64,000 nt of DNA from Haloterrigena sp. H1 (GCF_005938085.1 NZ_SMZK01000001.1:1054001-1118000), one strand, 5' to 3'. Positions 34,131 to 42,749 are shown, numbered from the stretch's first letter. Numbers and translations: made by a program. Notes: a model not told the origin generated them from the sequence alone.

Positions 34131-35566
34131 AGTTTCACGTCGCCCTGGGGGCGACCGATGAGTTTGCCGTCGCTGATCGCGTCGACGTCGTCTGCAACCA
34201 TCCGGAACGACTGTTTGCGCCCCTCGGTGTCGGCACGCTGGGACAGCCGCGCCTTGTGAATCTCTTTGATATCGTCGTCCATCGCGAGGTCGGCCCACTC
34301 GAAGATGCGGACGCGACCGTCGTCGTCTCGAGCCGGGAGCACGGCCCCTTTCGCACTGTCGCTGGGTGCGAACGGCACGTCGAGCGCGCCGGAGTCGAAG
34401 GCCTTGAGCGTACCCTGGACGACGTCGCCGTCGCCGTGTTCGAAGATCGTATCCATCAGACAGCGGGTTTCGCGCTCGATGAGGTCCTGTTCCTCTTCGA
34501 TGCCGTCGATGTCGATCTTCTGCTCGATGGCCATGTCGATGACCTGACGCGTGGTGCGCAGGCCCGAGGCGTTTGCCTCCTTAGTCGGGACCCCCTGGAA
34601 CTCCTGGGGCGACTTGGTAATGACCTTATCGGGCTGGGCGATGGCAGCGGTCATCCCGCCGAGGCTGATGACGCCGTTCGCGCGGGCCTCGTCCGGCGGG
34701 AACCCGCCCATCCACTCGTGGAAGACGGTGGTGACGACGACCTCGTCGGGCAGGTACTCGTTCGCGAGTTTCCGAAGCGCCCGCAGGGCGGCGACGTCTT
34801 GCACGACGTTGCCGACCTGTCCGTAGCCGAGCGTGATCGACCGGACGCCTTGGGTCGCCGCTAGCTGCCCCTCCACGATCCCGATCGCGATCGCGATCGA
34901 CGGCGGCACCAGCGTGCCGGTCAGCGGGCCGAACGGCTCGCGGTTGATGCGAATGCCACGCTCGGTGTACGCTCCCGCAAGGCGGTCGACGAACTGCCAC
35001 CGCTTGATGGTCTCCTCGAGGCCGTGGCGTTTGGTGTACGGAATGTTGTAGGAGATCGGGCCACCCTCGAAGCTCTGGAAGCCGCCGGCGAAGGTGATCG
35101 CCGCCAGCAGCCGGGCGTCCGGCGTGCCGTGACGGACCTCGATCGGCGCGTCGATCGCGTCGATCAGTTTCCGGCAGCCCTCGACGCCGTGGTTGACGGC
35201 CGGGAAGCCGTTCAGGGTGTCGTCGCCCGTCTCGCGGGCCTTCTCTAAGCCCTGCTGGGCCTTTTCGTACTCGTTGTCACGCGTGTACGAGTCGATGGTG
35301 GTCGGCAGCAGATCGGCCTGGCCTTCTTGATGAAGGTATTCGAGGAGTTCGATCTGGTCGTCGAGCCGGGGGACACCGGCTCGGGGCTGGAGCAGCGGCT
35401 TGTCCGCTGACTCGAGGACGTCGGCGAATCGCTTGTGTTCGGGGAGCGATTCGTGGTACTCGATCGCTTCTTCGAAGTCGACGTCTGCCCCCGTCGGCCA
35501 GTTCGACCGAATCTCCTCGTCGATACGCTGTAGCTCGTCGGATGGTATGCGTTCGTCTCGTATCAT
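34127..35566 (-). CDS. glmE: Glutamate mutase, epsilon (catalytic) subunit
   Basis: A 479-residue B12-dependent methylaspartate mutase E chain. Recognisable segments are LLQPRAGVPRLDDQIELL near the start, FEGGPISYNIPYTK, and the VPPSIAIAIGIVEGQLAA TIM-barrel strand, which line the substrate and cobalamin barrel. With subunit S it rearranges L-glutamate to (2S,3S)-3-methylaspartate. It follows glmS by 8 bases and overlaps mal by 4 bases, so all three are translated together. Confidence 0.96.
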   Translation of the reverse strand: MIRDERIPSDELQRIDEEIRSNWPTGADVDFEEAIEYHESLPEHKRFADVLESADKPLLQPRAGVPRLDDQIELLEYLHQEGQADLLPTTIDSYTRDNEYEKAQQGLEKARETGDDTLNGFPAVNHGVEGCRKLIDAIDAPIEVRHGTPDARLLAAITFAGGFQSFEGGPISYNIPYTKRHGLEETIKRWQFVDRLAGAYTERGIRINREPFGPLTGTLVPPSIAIAIGIVEGQLAATQGVRSITLGYGQVGNVVQDVAALRALRKLANEYLPDEVVVTTVFHEWMGGFPPDEARANGVISLGGMTAAIAQPDKVITKSPQEFQGVPTKEANASGLRTTRQVIDMAIEQKIDIDGIEEEQDLIERETRCLMDTIFEHGDGDVVQGTLKAFDSGALDVPFAPSDSAKGAVLPARDDDGRVRIFEWADLAMDDDIKEIHKARLSQRADTEGRKQSFRMVADDVDAISDGKLIGRPQGDVKL

Positions 35567-35574
35567 CTAGACAT

Positions 35575-36015
35575 CTAAGAACTAATAGTTGCGCGTTCCG
35601 ACTCAGTCGGAGTGATCTCGAGGTCTTCGCGCAGCGCTGCGATCGCCTCTTCGGGATCGGTTTCGGAGTCGAAGACGCGATCGAAGCCGAGCTCCCGGAA
35701 CGTCTTCCGGGTTTGCTCGAAATCGTCCTGTCCGACAGCGAGGTTGCCGCCGATGTAGCTGACGGCGTCGACACCCGCCTCTTCGAGGACGGTATGGAAT
35801 CCCTGGCAGTCCTGCTCGGCGTGGCCGTAGAGCGAGGAAACGAGTACAGCCTGTGCGTCGTGGGCTACCGCGGCTTCGGCGAACTCCTCCTGGGAGGTCT
35901 GGACGCCGAGGTTCACGACATCGAAGCCGGCTGCGCTGAAGGCTTGCTCTAAGATTGTGATGCCAACGACGTGGGCATCGGAGCCAATCACGCCGAGGAC
36001 GACCGTTTGGGACAT
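35575..36015 (-). CDS. glmS: Glutamate mutase, sigma (B12-binding) subunit
   Basis: A 146-residue cobalamin-binding chain. The base-off/His-on motif D-x-H-x-x-G is at D13-H15-G18 (GSDAHVVG), with the later S-x-L-type VLVSSLYGH and GGNLAVG segments that hold the nucleotide tail. It carries adenosylcobalamin for the E chain. The ATG at 36013-36015 is preferred over one 15 bases upstream because it gives the normal N-terminus. A TATA-like TTTATA on the minus strand (36043-36048) lies about 30 bases before this start, suggesting a near-leaderless transcript of the whole operon. Confidence 0.95.
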   Translation of the reverse strand: MSQTVVLGVIGSDAHVVGITILEQAFSAAGFDVVNLGVQTSQEEFAEAAVAHDAQAVLVSSLYGHAEQDCQGFHTVLEEAGVDAVSYIGGNLAVGQDDFEQTRKTFRELGFDRVFDSETDPEEAIAALREDLEITPTESERATISS

Positions 36016-36192
36016 CGTATTGAGAACCATGAGGAACTCGGGTATAAACTTAATGATCTTCCATGATAATATTCTTTAAACATCCTATGGGTGTTAGAAT
36101 GGTGAACGTTGCCACTATCCGCGGTACACCAAACCAACTTCATGATCGATGGTAAGGGTTTTGGGGATGGTTTCAGAAGAGAGCGTACAGAC
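36016..36192. promoter_or_regulatory. Divergent promoter region of the methylaspartate cluster
   Basis: The 177-bp space between glmS (leftward) and the CoA-transferase gene (rightward) contains TTTATA for the minus strand (36043-36048) and TTTAAA (36075-36080) for the plus strand. It is unusually A/T-rich for this chromosome between 36040 and 36110. Shared control of the two transcripts, for example by acetate or B12 status, is plausible but no operator is obvious. Confidence 0.55.
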
Positions 36193-37368
36193 ATGGGAGC
36201 ACTTTCCAACCTTCGCGTGCTAGATCTGACCCAGGTGTTGGCTGGGCCGTACTGCACGATGTTACTCGCGGACCTCGGTGCGGACGTCGTCAAGATCGAA
36301 CGGCCGGGCGGTGACATGATCCGTTCGAACCCGCCGTTCGTCGACGACCCCGAGGAGGAGGCCTACGGTGGCTACTTCCAGAGCGTCAATCGCGGCAAGA
36401 AGAGCATCGAGCTGAACTTCCGCGAAGAAGACGATCGCGAGGACTTCCTCTCGCTCGTCGAGGAAGCCGACATCGTCGTCGAGAACTACCGCTCGGGCAC
36501 GATGGAGAAGTACGGGCTGGGCTACGAAACGCTCACAGAGCACAACGACGATCTCATCTACTCCTCGATCCGCGGGTTCGGTGACCCGCGCACGGGCGAA
36601 ACGGACCGACAGGGCCAGCCTTCCTTCGACCTCATCGCGCAGGCACTCGGTGGCGTCATGGAGACCACCGGCCAGCCCGACGGCCCGCCGACGAAGACCG
36701 GCCCCGGCGTCGGCGACCTCTTTACCGCGACGCTGAACTGTATCGGCATTCTGGCTGCGGTCAACCACCGCGAACAGACCGGCGAAGGCCAGTACGTCGA
36801 CACCGGCATGTACGACTCGATGATCAGCTTCACCGAGCGCGCAATCTACCAGCAGTCCTACACCGGCGAGGCCCCCACCCGCCGGGGCAACTCCCACCCG
36901 ACGCTGTTCCCCTACAACGCCTTCGAGACCGACGACGGCTACGCCGTCATCGCCGCGTTCAACAACAACCACTGGGCGGAACTCTGCGACGTGATGGGCC
37001 GCGAAGATCTCGCCGAGGACTACCCCACGACGCCCGAGCGCCTCGAGCACCGCGACGCGCTGCGCGAGGAGATCGCCGAGTGGACCCGCGCACAGACCAA
37101 CGACGAACTCGTCGACAAACTCGAGGGTCGTGTGCCGGCCGCGCCGGTCCAGACCACCGAGGAGATCTTCGACGACCCGCACGTCCACACGCGAGACATG
37201 CTCGTGCCGGTCGAACAGCCCGGTGCCGACACGGACGTCGAGATCGCGGGCAACCCGATCAAGATGACCGAGACCAACCCCAAGCCCCGCGGTCGCGCGC
37301 CGCTGCTCGACGAGCACCGCGAGGAAGTGCTGGGTGACACGGCAGACGCCGAAACGGCCGACGACTAG
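36193..37368 (+). CDS. mct: Succinyl-CoA:mesaconate CoA-transferase (family III)
   Basis: A 391-residue class III (CaiB/BaiF) CoA-transferase. The opening LRVLDLTQVLAGPYC(T)MLLADLGADV is the family start, with GRGKKSIELN-like and the active-site region GVGDLFTATLNCIG (Asp forms the anhydride in this family). In the methylaspartate cycle it transfers CoA from succinyl-CoA to mesaconate, giving mesaconyl-CoA for the hydratase. The ATG at 36193 was preferred over 36109, which adds a non-halophilic extension. It is divergent from the five other pathway genes. Confidence 0.92.
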   Translation: MGALSNLRVLDLTQVLAGPYCTMLLADLGADVVKIERPGGDMIRSNPPFVDDPEEEAYGGYFQSVNRGKKSIELNFREEDDREDFLSLVEEADIVVENYRSGTMEKYGLGYETLTEHNDDLIYSSIRGFGDPRTGETDRQGQPSFDLIAQALGGVMETTGQPDGPPTKTGPGVGDLFTATLNCIGILAAVNHREQTGEGQYVDTGMYDSMISFTERAIYQQSYTGEAPTRRGNSHPTLFPYNAFETDDGYAVIAAFNNNHWAELCDVMGREDLAEDYPTTPERLEHRDALREEIAEWTRAQTNDELVDKLEGRVPAAPVQTTEEIFDDPHVHTRDMLVPVEQPGADTDVEIAGNPIKMTETNPKPRGRAPLLDEHREEVLGDTADAETADD

Positions 37369-37731
37369 TCCCGGCTGGGACTGATACTGCCGGACAGAAC
37401 GACGTGACGCCGATCGCGAATTCGCTGCCGTTCCCATAGGTGACGGCCGCATACATGCGGCCGGCGTCGTATTGACTGCTGTCCAGTAATTTCTCCTATC
37501 TTGTTGCATCCGCTCGCCGGGAGTACTCCTGTGCGTTCTGCGGTCGAGGTTCAGTCACAGAGCTATCGAGCGAACAGACTCCGTACAAATACTGCTGGTA
37601 CTCTCCAAAAACGGCCGTCCTGTCTACAAATACAGCCGACAGAGCGAAAATCAGTATAGAATATAGCTGCTATTCCCACGATGTTGGAATCGCAACACGA
37701 CCCATCAAGTGCCGGCCTAATAAGTTGGATA
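37369..37731. other. 363-bp intergenic region, no gene seen
   Basis: No plausible coding frame. It holds the strong palindrome at 37444-37463 and a TATA-like GTATAGAATATAG at about 37653-37665 that probably serves the next membrane-protein gene. Confidence 0.6.
37444..37463. repeat. Near-perfect 20-bp palindrome after mct
   Basis: CGGCCGCAT-AC-ATGCGGCCG: two 9-base arms with a two-base centre. It lies 75 bp after the mct stop. It has no T-run, so it fits a protein-binding site or a stable cruciform better than a simple terminator. Confidence 0.6.
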
Positions 37732-38142
37732 ATGTCTGCGCAATCAACGATGACAGGGCAGAGCGACTCGCTGATCAGTCCCCCGTCGAATCCGGTCGGA
37801 TATCTGGTCATACTCGCAGCCGTCATAACGGGGGTGCTCCACCTGGTGCTCGCCCCCCGGGCGATGGGATTCAATCAGATGATGGGGATACTGTTCATCC
37901 TGAACGGGGTCGGCTTCCTTGGTGGGGTCGTCCTCTACCTGACTCCCTACTGGAATCAGACGCTCTATCTGGTCGCGGCGGCCTACGCGATCGCCACGAT
38001 CGTCGCCCTGTTCGTCTTCCAGGGGTTCAGCATCGACGCGTTCTACATGGAGGGGAGCCTCAATCCGATGGCCGTCATCACGAAAGTCACCGAGGCAATC
38101 GTCGCCGTCGGTGCGGTGTACCTGTACGCGAACAACTCGTAA
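37732..38142 (+). CDS. Four-helix haloarchaeal membrane protein
   Basis: A 136-residue polytopic protein with four hydrophobic segments: VGYLVILAAVITGVLHLVL, MMGILFILNGVGFLGGVVLYL, YLVAAAYAIATIVALFVF, and VITKVTEAIVAVGAVYLYA at the C-terminus. The pattern matches a haloarchaeal family annotated DUF7475, of unknown function. Two in-frame ATGs are possible (37681 and 37732); the shorter one was chosen because family members have a short N-terminus, although the TATA-like site at 37653-37665 would place transcription start near 37684. Confidence 0.75.
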   Translation: MSAQSTMTGQSDSLISPPSNPVGYLVILAAVITGVLHLVLAPRAMGFNQMMGILFILNGVGFLGGVVLYLTPYWNQTLYLVAAAYAIATIVALFVFQGFSIDAFYMEGSLNPMAVITKVTEAIVAVGAVYLYANNS

Positions 38143-38490
38143 CACGGACCCGACACACCGGTCTCGGCTCTGAGTGTTCGGTGGTCCCGTGTCCAAGCGT
38201 TCCCACACGGCCGAGTACGGGTGTGCGCGACACTGACTGACTGACTCGTGTCGGACGGTCCGTGATTCCGTTGCAGCCGTGGAACGGACCTGCCCAAGAC
38301 CCGCGACGTCCGTTTTCAGGATCCTATCTCGACCGACGGATCGCTGTGCTCATAGCTAGTCCGTCGTCGGTGTCGACAGCGCAGAGGGCGAGATACGGTT
38401 CGAACTGGCCGTTCTCGAGACTCTCCACCGCCGCCGAGGTGACAGCGACAAGGAGTAATCCTTTTGCGGGTCCCCTGCACACGTCGGAGT
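38143..38490. other. 348-bp intergenic region, no gene seen
   Basis: Nothing coding can be supported: frames here have poor amino-acid composition or run against neighbours. A short ACTGACTGACTGACTCG-like tandem near 38235 is present. The right end is presumably the promoter of the DUF5785-like gene. Confidence 0.5.
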
Positions 38491-38823
38491 ATGAGCAACG
38501 ATTGGCCAGTCGACCCCGACGGAGAGGAAGGCAGCGAGGGGATGCGCAAGTTCGACATGCGAATCATCGCGGACAAAGTCGACGAGCAAGAGGACTTCCC
38601 GCTCGATCGCGACGAGTTCGTCGACGAGTACGGCAACTACCCGATCCGGGTCAACCACGAGACGATCGTCGCCATGAGCGACATCTTCGACTACATCGAC
38701 GAGGACATCGACGAGTTCGAGACGATCCTCGACATGCACAAGGCCGTCGGGGACGCGATGCGTGCCGGCGACTTCTGGAAGTACCACCCGCAGGGCAAAG
38801 ACCCCGAAAAGGTCCCCGCATAA
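38491..38823 (+). CDS. DUF5785-like small haloarchaeal protein
   Basis: A 110-residue acidic protein starting at the ATG at 38491 (MSNDWPVDPDGEEGSEGMRKFDM). It is predicted mainly helical with repeated D/E clusters (DYIDEDIDEFETI) and the ending GDFWKYHPQGKDPE. It resembles a conserved haloarchaeal family annotated DUF5785, with no known role. No membrane or metal motif. It is followed by the GTP cyclohydrolase gene after 75 bp on the same strand, which may be chance. Confidence 0.8.
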   Translation: MSNDWPVDPDGEEGSEGMRKFDMRIIADKVDEQEDFPLDRDEFVDEYGNYPIRVNHETIVAMSDIFDYIDEDIDEFETILDMHKAVGDAMRAGDFWKYHPQGKDPEKVPA

Positions 38824-38898
38824 CGCCGGTTTCCGCGCCGTATCACGGATCTGGATTGCGTATCACTTATACGACGCCGTTCGAAAGGATCGCCCACA

Positions 38899-39669
38899 GT
38901 GACTAATACGCAGGTAACGCTCGTCCAGATCGACAACTACGGGCCGTGGACGGTAACCCCTGAACCGCGCCGGGAAGCCGACCTCCAGACCATGCAATCC
39001 CGGCTGTACGCGGACATCTCCCAGTTCGTCGGCAACCGCGGCGGCTACACCTTCTTCACTCGCTTCGATAACATGATCGCCGTCACGAACGGCCTCGACC
39101 TCGAGGACCACGCGCTCTTGCAGGAGTCGGTCGGCAACCGCTATCCCGTGACGCTCAGCCTCGGCGTCGCGACCGGCACCAACCCCGTCCAGGCGCTGGC
39201 CGACGCGACCGAACGCCTCCAGGACGCCGGCAGCGCACAGGACAAACACCGCCGGGAGTGTCTCGAGGGCCGGACGATCGACGACGCCTACCGGGCCGAC
39301 GACGACGTCCAGATCGCCCACTTCGACGTCGTCAATGCCACCGGCAACTACACGGACGAACTCAACGCCTTCGACACCTTCATCGAGATCGAGCAGGGCT
39401 ACGCCGAACTCATGCGTCACATGCGGTATGCCCACGACAGCCTCTCGTTTTTCGTCGGCGGCGACAACGTCATCGTCGTCTGTCCCGACCTCGAGGCCGC
39501 TGACTACGAGGAGGCCCTTGCCCACGTCGAGGGGGCCGTCGACGTCGAGATGCAGGTCGGTGTCGGCCGCGGGAAAAGCCCCCACGAGGCCGGCTTCGAC
39601 GCCAAACACGCCCTCGAGACCTGTCGGGCCGACGGGACCAGAGTCGAACTCGAGTGGGAGACGGCCTGA
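38899..39669 (+). CDS. arfA: GTP cyclohydrolase III (ArfA)
   Basis: A 256-residue GTP cyclohydrolase III (IIa), the archaeal enzyme related to nucleotidyl cyclases. Two tandem palm-like halves are visible: NRGGYTFFTRFDNMIAVTNG in the first and FVGGDNVIVVCPDL in the second, the GGDN motif holding nucleotide and metal. It opens GTP to a formamidopyrimidine (FAPy) nucleotide, the first step of archaeal riboflavin, F420 and methanopterin-like synthesis. The start is GTG at 38899, giving the normal N-terminus (TNTQVTLVQIDNYGPW). ArfB, the next enzyme, may be the creatininase-family protein at 49918. Confidence 0.95.
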   Translation: MTNTQVTLVQIDNYGPWTVTPEPRREADLQTMQSRLYADISQFVGNRGGYTFFTRFDNMIAVTNGLDLEDHALLQESVGNRYPVTLSLGVATGTNPVQALADATERLQDAGSAQDKHRRECLEGRTIDDAYRADDDVQIAHFDVVNATGNYTDELNAFDTFIEIEQGYAELMRHMRYAHDSLSFFVGGDNVIVVCPDLEAADYEEALAHVEGAVDVEMQVGVGRGKSPHEAGFDAKHALETCRADGTRVELEWETA

Positions 39670-39753
39670 GTAGCGGAATTACCGAACTTCGGTGCCGTCT
39701 TGCTTAAGTGTGCCGGAGGTAGCTTTTAGCCCGTTCGTGCGAATCATTCGCAT

Positions 39754-40362
39754 ATGGAATCGGAACTGTCCGTCAGAGACGTGATGACGACCGACTACGT
39801 TGGCGTCAGTGAGTCCGATACCGTTCTCGACGTCGTGGGGCTCATGCGTGACGAGCAGACGAGTTGCGCGCTGGTCGTTCGCGGGCCGGAGCCGGTCGGG
39901 GTTTTGACCGAGTGGGACGTCCTCGAACTCGTCGCGGACGAGCACGAGCCGGCCGCGCTGACCGTCGAAGCCGCCATGACGACGCCGGTCGTCACGGTGG
40001 GGCTCGACCGGTCGCTCACCGACGTCGCGACGACGATGGCTCGCCAGAACATCCGCAACGTCGTCGTCGAGGGCGACGACGGCGTTGCCGGGGTCGTCAC
40101 CCAACGCGACGTTATCGCTGCCGCGAGTTCCTTCCAGGCGACGATGACGCCTCCTCGCTCGAGCGAGCCGCCGATCGACCGCGACCGTCAGTCCGCCGAG
40201 CCCACGGCAACCCGGTCGACCGTGGAGGGCGAGACGCAGTTGCTCCCCAACGGTGGCGACGAGTACACGACCCAGGGCGTCTGTGAGGCCTGTGGCTCGC
40301 TCGCGGAGTCGCTGTGGGACGCAAACGGGCAGCTGGTCTGTGCGGACTGCCGATCGGTGTGA
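39754..40362 (+). CDS. CBS-pair protein with C-terminal zinc ribbon
   Basis: A 202-residue regulator-like protein. Two CBS domains (residues about 7-65 and 72-130; VRDVMTTD and VEAAMTTPV starts) form one Bateman module that usually binds AMP, ATP or SAM. A disordered linker rich in S/P/R follows, and a zinc ribbon with two CxxC pairs (CEACG, CADC) ends the protein. Such ribbons suggest protein or nucleic-acid contact. The start ATG at 39754 is 84 bp after arfA. The target is unknown. Confidence 0.88.
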   Translation: MESELSVRDVMTTDYVGVSESDTVLDVVGLMRDEQTSCALVVRGPEPVGVLTEWDVLELVADEHEPAALTVEAAMTTPVVTVGLDRSLTDVATTMARQNIRNVVVEGDDGVAGVVTQRDVIAAASSFQATMTPPRSSEPPIDRDRQSAEPTATRSTVEGETQLLPNGGDEYTTQGVCEACGSLAESLWDANGQLVCADCRSV

Positions 40363-40463
40363 GTCGGGAGCGACTCCGATAGTAGCGTGTGTGGTGCCAG
40401 CATATCCCGCTCCTATCTCTCCGATAGAAAGACCTTTCGGGGGCCGCGGTGGAGGGGTCGATA

Positions 40464-41687
40464 ATGATCGCGACCCTCGACGACCTGGACGTCGAAGGGA
40501 CTACCGTCGGTGTTCGCGTCGACGTCAATAGTCCGATCGACGACGATGGCACGCTCGCAGACGACGCCCGACTGCGCGCTCACGTCGATACGCTCTCGGA
40601 ACTCGTCGCGCGTGGCGGTCGGGTCGCCGTCCTCGCCCATCAGGGTCGACCCGGCGGCGACGAGTTCGTCACGCTCGAGTCCCATGCCGATCGCCTCTCG
40701 GAACTGCTCGGCCAGCCCGTCGACTACGTAGATGCGACGTTTACAGACGCTGCTCGCGAGGCCGTTAGAGATCTCAATGACGGCGACTGCGTTGTCCTCG
40801 AGAACACCCGCTTCTACAGCGAGGAGTACATGGAGTTCGACCCCGAACGGGCCGCCCAGACACACCTCGTGCAGGGCCTCGAGCCAGTGCTCGACGCCTA
40901 CGTCAACGACGCCTTCGCCGCGGCCCACCGCTCACAACCCTCACTGGTCGGCCTGCCAACCGTCCTGCCGGGGTATGCCGGCCGTGTCATGGAGTCCGAA
41001 CTCGACGTGCTCGGCTCGATCGAGGAGACCCCCGAGCCCCGCGTCTACGTCCTTGGCGGCGCGAAAGTCCCCGATTCGATCGACGTTGCCTGGTCGATCC
41101 TAGAGAAGGGACTGGCCGATCACGTCCTCACCGCGGGCGTCGTCGGCAACGTCTTTCTCATCGCCGACGGCGTCGATCTGGGCGACGCCAGTTCCGATTT
41201 CATCTACGACCAGGGCTACTGGGACGAAATCGATCGCGCCGCCGATCTGCTCGATGCCTACGGAGACCGGATCGCGCTCCCGCGAGACGTCGCCGTCGGC
41301 CGCGACGGCGAGCGCCACGAACTCGGGGTCAACGCCCTGCCGCCGGGCGACGGCGAGGCCGCCATGGACATCGGCTCGTCGACGCTCGAGTACTACCAGC
41401 GCATCCTCGCGGACGCGGAGACCGTCATCCTCAACGGCCCCGCCGGCGTCTTCGAGGACGAGTGCTTCGAGACGGGCACCAGACAGCTGTTCGGTGCCGC
41501 CACGGAGCGACCGATGAGTATCGTCGGCGGCGGCGACACCGCCTCCGCCCTGCGACAACTCGGCGTCGAGGGCTTTTCCCACGTCAGCACCGGCGGCGGC
41601 GCTGCCCTGCGGATGCTCACCGCCGAACCGCTCCCCGCCGTGACCGCACTCGAGAATGCCCCCGAACAACCAGCAGCCGACGATTGA
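40464..41687 (+). CDS. pgk: Phosphoglycerate kinase
   Basis: A 407-residue PGK. The N-terminal substrate site VRVDVNSP, the HQGRPGG basic pocket and AYVNDAFAAAHR are intact; the nucleotide side has VLGGAKVPDSI, LNGPAGVFE and VGGGDTASAL. It interconverts 1,3-bisphosphoglycerate and 3-phosphoglycerate. The ATG at 40464 was chosen; a frame 15 bases longer was rejected. Its last 32 bases overlap the start of a GNAT acetyltransferase gene, so the two are likely co-transcribed. Together with the GAPN-like gene it offers both routes between the C3 intermediates. Confidence 0.97.
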   Translation: MIATLDDLDVEGTTVGVRVDVNSPIDDDGTLADDARLRAHVDTLSELVARGGRVAVLAHQGRPGGDEFVTLESHADRLSELLGQPVDYVDATFTDAAREAVRDLNDGDCVVLENTRFYSEEYMEFDPERAAQTHLVQGLEPVLDAYVNDAFAAAHRSQPSLVGLPTVLPGYAGRVMESELDVLGSIEETPEPRVYVLGGAKVPDSIDVAWSILEKGLADHVLTAGVVGNVFLIADGVDLGDASSDFIYDQGYWDEIDRAADLLDAYGDRIALPRDVAVGRDGERHELGVNALPPGDGEAAMDIGSSTLEYYQRILADAETVILNGPAGVFEDECFETGTRQLFGAATERPMSIVGGGDTASALRQLGVEGFSHVSTGGGAALRMLTAEPLPAVTALENAPEQPAADD

Positions 41688-42171
41688 ACCCGCCACGCGA
41701 GACGATCTCGAGACGGTCACCGACCTGTGGGTACGACTCGCCCGCGACCAGCGCCACCACGAATCGGCCGTCCGTGCCGATCCAAACCGCGAGACCATGC
41801 GCGAGACGCTCGCGGCCTATCAGATCAACGACGGCCTCCTCGTTGCCCGACTCGCGGGCGAGATCGTCGGCTTCGCGTCGGTCACGCTCGAGCGTGGCTC
41901 TCTCGAACTCGACAGCACCCGCGGGCTGCTCTCGAACATCTACGTCGAACCCGCCTTCCGCGACCGCGGGATCGGAGCGGCGTTGCTCGCGGCTGCCGAG
42001 GAAGCAGCCGCCGAGCGCGGTGCCGACGAGGTGTTGCTCGAGGTGATGGCAAACAACGAGGCCGCCCGTCGGTTCTATCGGCGCGAGGGATACGACGAGT
42101 TTCGGGTGACGATGGCTCGGTCGCTCGAAACTCGGGACGAAAACGATACACATTCAAAGGAGGACGGCTAA
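41656..42171 (+). CDS. GNAT-family N-acetyltransferase
   Basis: A 171-residue GNAT protein. The acetyl-CoA-binding motif A reads LSNIYVEPAFRDRGIGAALL (about residues 91-110), with a later NEAARRFYRREGYDEF segment that supplies the conserved Tyr acid. The acceptor is unknown; Nalpha-, small-molecule and lysine acetyltransferases all share this pattern. The ATG at 41656 overlaps the end of pgk by 32 bases. A tRNA-Thr gene follows 12 bases after its stop. Confidence 0.88.
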   Translation: MPPNNQQPTIEPATRDDLETVTDLWVRLARDQRHHESAVRADPNRETMRETLAAYQINDGLLVARLAGEIVGFASVTLERGSLELDSTRGLLSNIYVEPAFRDRGIGAALLAAAEEAAAERGADEVLLEVMANNEAARRFYRREGYDEFRVTMARSLETRDENDTHSKEDG

Positions 42172-42183
42172 TCAACGGCCAGC

Positions 42184-42257
42184 GCCAGGGGAGCATGGGC
42201 GGTTCATGCACTCGACTTGTAATCGAGACTTCCGGGGTTCAAATCCCCGCCCTGGCT
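42184..42257 (+). tRNA. tRNA-Thr (anticodon TGT), unusual D-arm
   Basis: Acceptor GCCAGGG/CCCTGGC, anticodon stem CTCGA/TCGAG with loop CTTGTAA (anticodon TGT, reading ACA), T-stem CGGGG/CCCCG with TTCAAAT loop, discriminator T. The D-stem can pair as GCAT/ATGC. Position 8 reads G rather than the near-universal T, and positions 14 and 21 are not A, so the D-arm is non-canonical. It may be a true isoacceptor with altered core contacts, or a diverged copy. Confidence 0.82.
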
Positions 42258-42262
42258 TTTTT
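42257..42262 (+). terminator. T-run terminator of tRNA-Thr
   Basis: Six T residues immediately after the tRNA-Thr acceptor stem, a typical archaeal termination signal. Confidence 0.6.
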
Positions 42263-42332
42263 ACCGCGAACGAATTTTGACGACACTCGTGACCGTAGGA
42301 ACACCAGTCGGAACGGAGAAATCGGTCAAGAC

Positions 42333-42749
42333 TTACTCGAGAAACCGGGATCGAACGTCACCGGTCGGCATCAGACACTGGTCTTTCTGCCCGAACCACC
42401 GATAGCGACGGGCAGCGACGAAGTCATACGCTCGGTCGCGAACTGGTCGCGGAAGGTATCGTAACGATGCCGCGAGCGCATATACCCCACCCAAGTGCGC
42501 GGCGATCCGTGCCACAGCACCTGACTTGACGTAGCAGTCATCGCCTTCGATCAGGACGATCGACTCGAGGGTGTCCGTCGGCAGGCCGTGTGCCGCGAGC
42601 AGTTCTTGACCGACGTCGGACTGGAGGGACGCGAAATGTATCTTTCCGTCCGGATCTCGAGGAACGATGAACTGAACGAAGCCGTTACAGAGGTTACAGA
42701 CCCCATCGAACAGGACAATCGGATGCTCGTCCGGGATCTCGGAACTCAT
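42333..42749 (-). CDS. Thiol-disulfide oxidoreductase-like DCC family protein (DUF393)
   Basis: A 138-residue thioredoxin-like protein of the DCC/DUF393 family. The name-giving D-x-x-C-x-x-C appears as FDGVCNLCNGFVQF near residue 15. A RYRWFG segment lies near the end. Partners of this family are often HTTM membrane proteins, and one is encoded divergently here. The role of the pair is unproven. The ATG at 42747-42749 is chosen over a longer reading that adds a non-halophilic N-terminus. No signal peptide is seen, so it is cytoplasmic. Confidence 0.87.
   Translation of the reverse strand: MSSEIPDEHPIVLFDGVCNLCNGFVQFIVPRDPDGKIHFASLQSDVGQELLAAHGLPTDTLESIVLIEGDDCYVKSGAVARIAAHLGGVYALAASLRYLPRPVRDRAYDFVAARRYRWFGQKDQCLMPTGDVRSRFLE

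Noticed and set aside
35542..35952. 136-residue frame opposite glmS
   Set aside because: An antisense shadow of the well-conserved B12-binding subunit.
38225..38250. ACTG tandem repeat as a possible phase-variable tract
   Set aside because: Only three to four units and not inside a gene or promoter core, so slippage control is unlikely.
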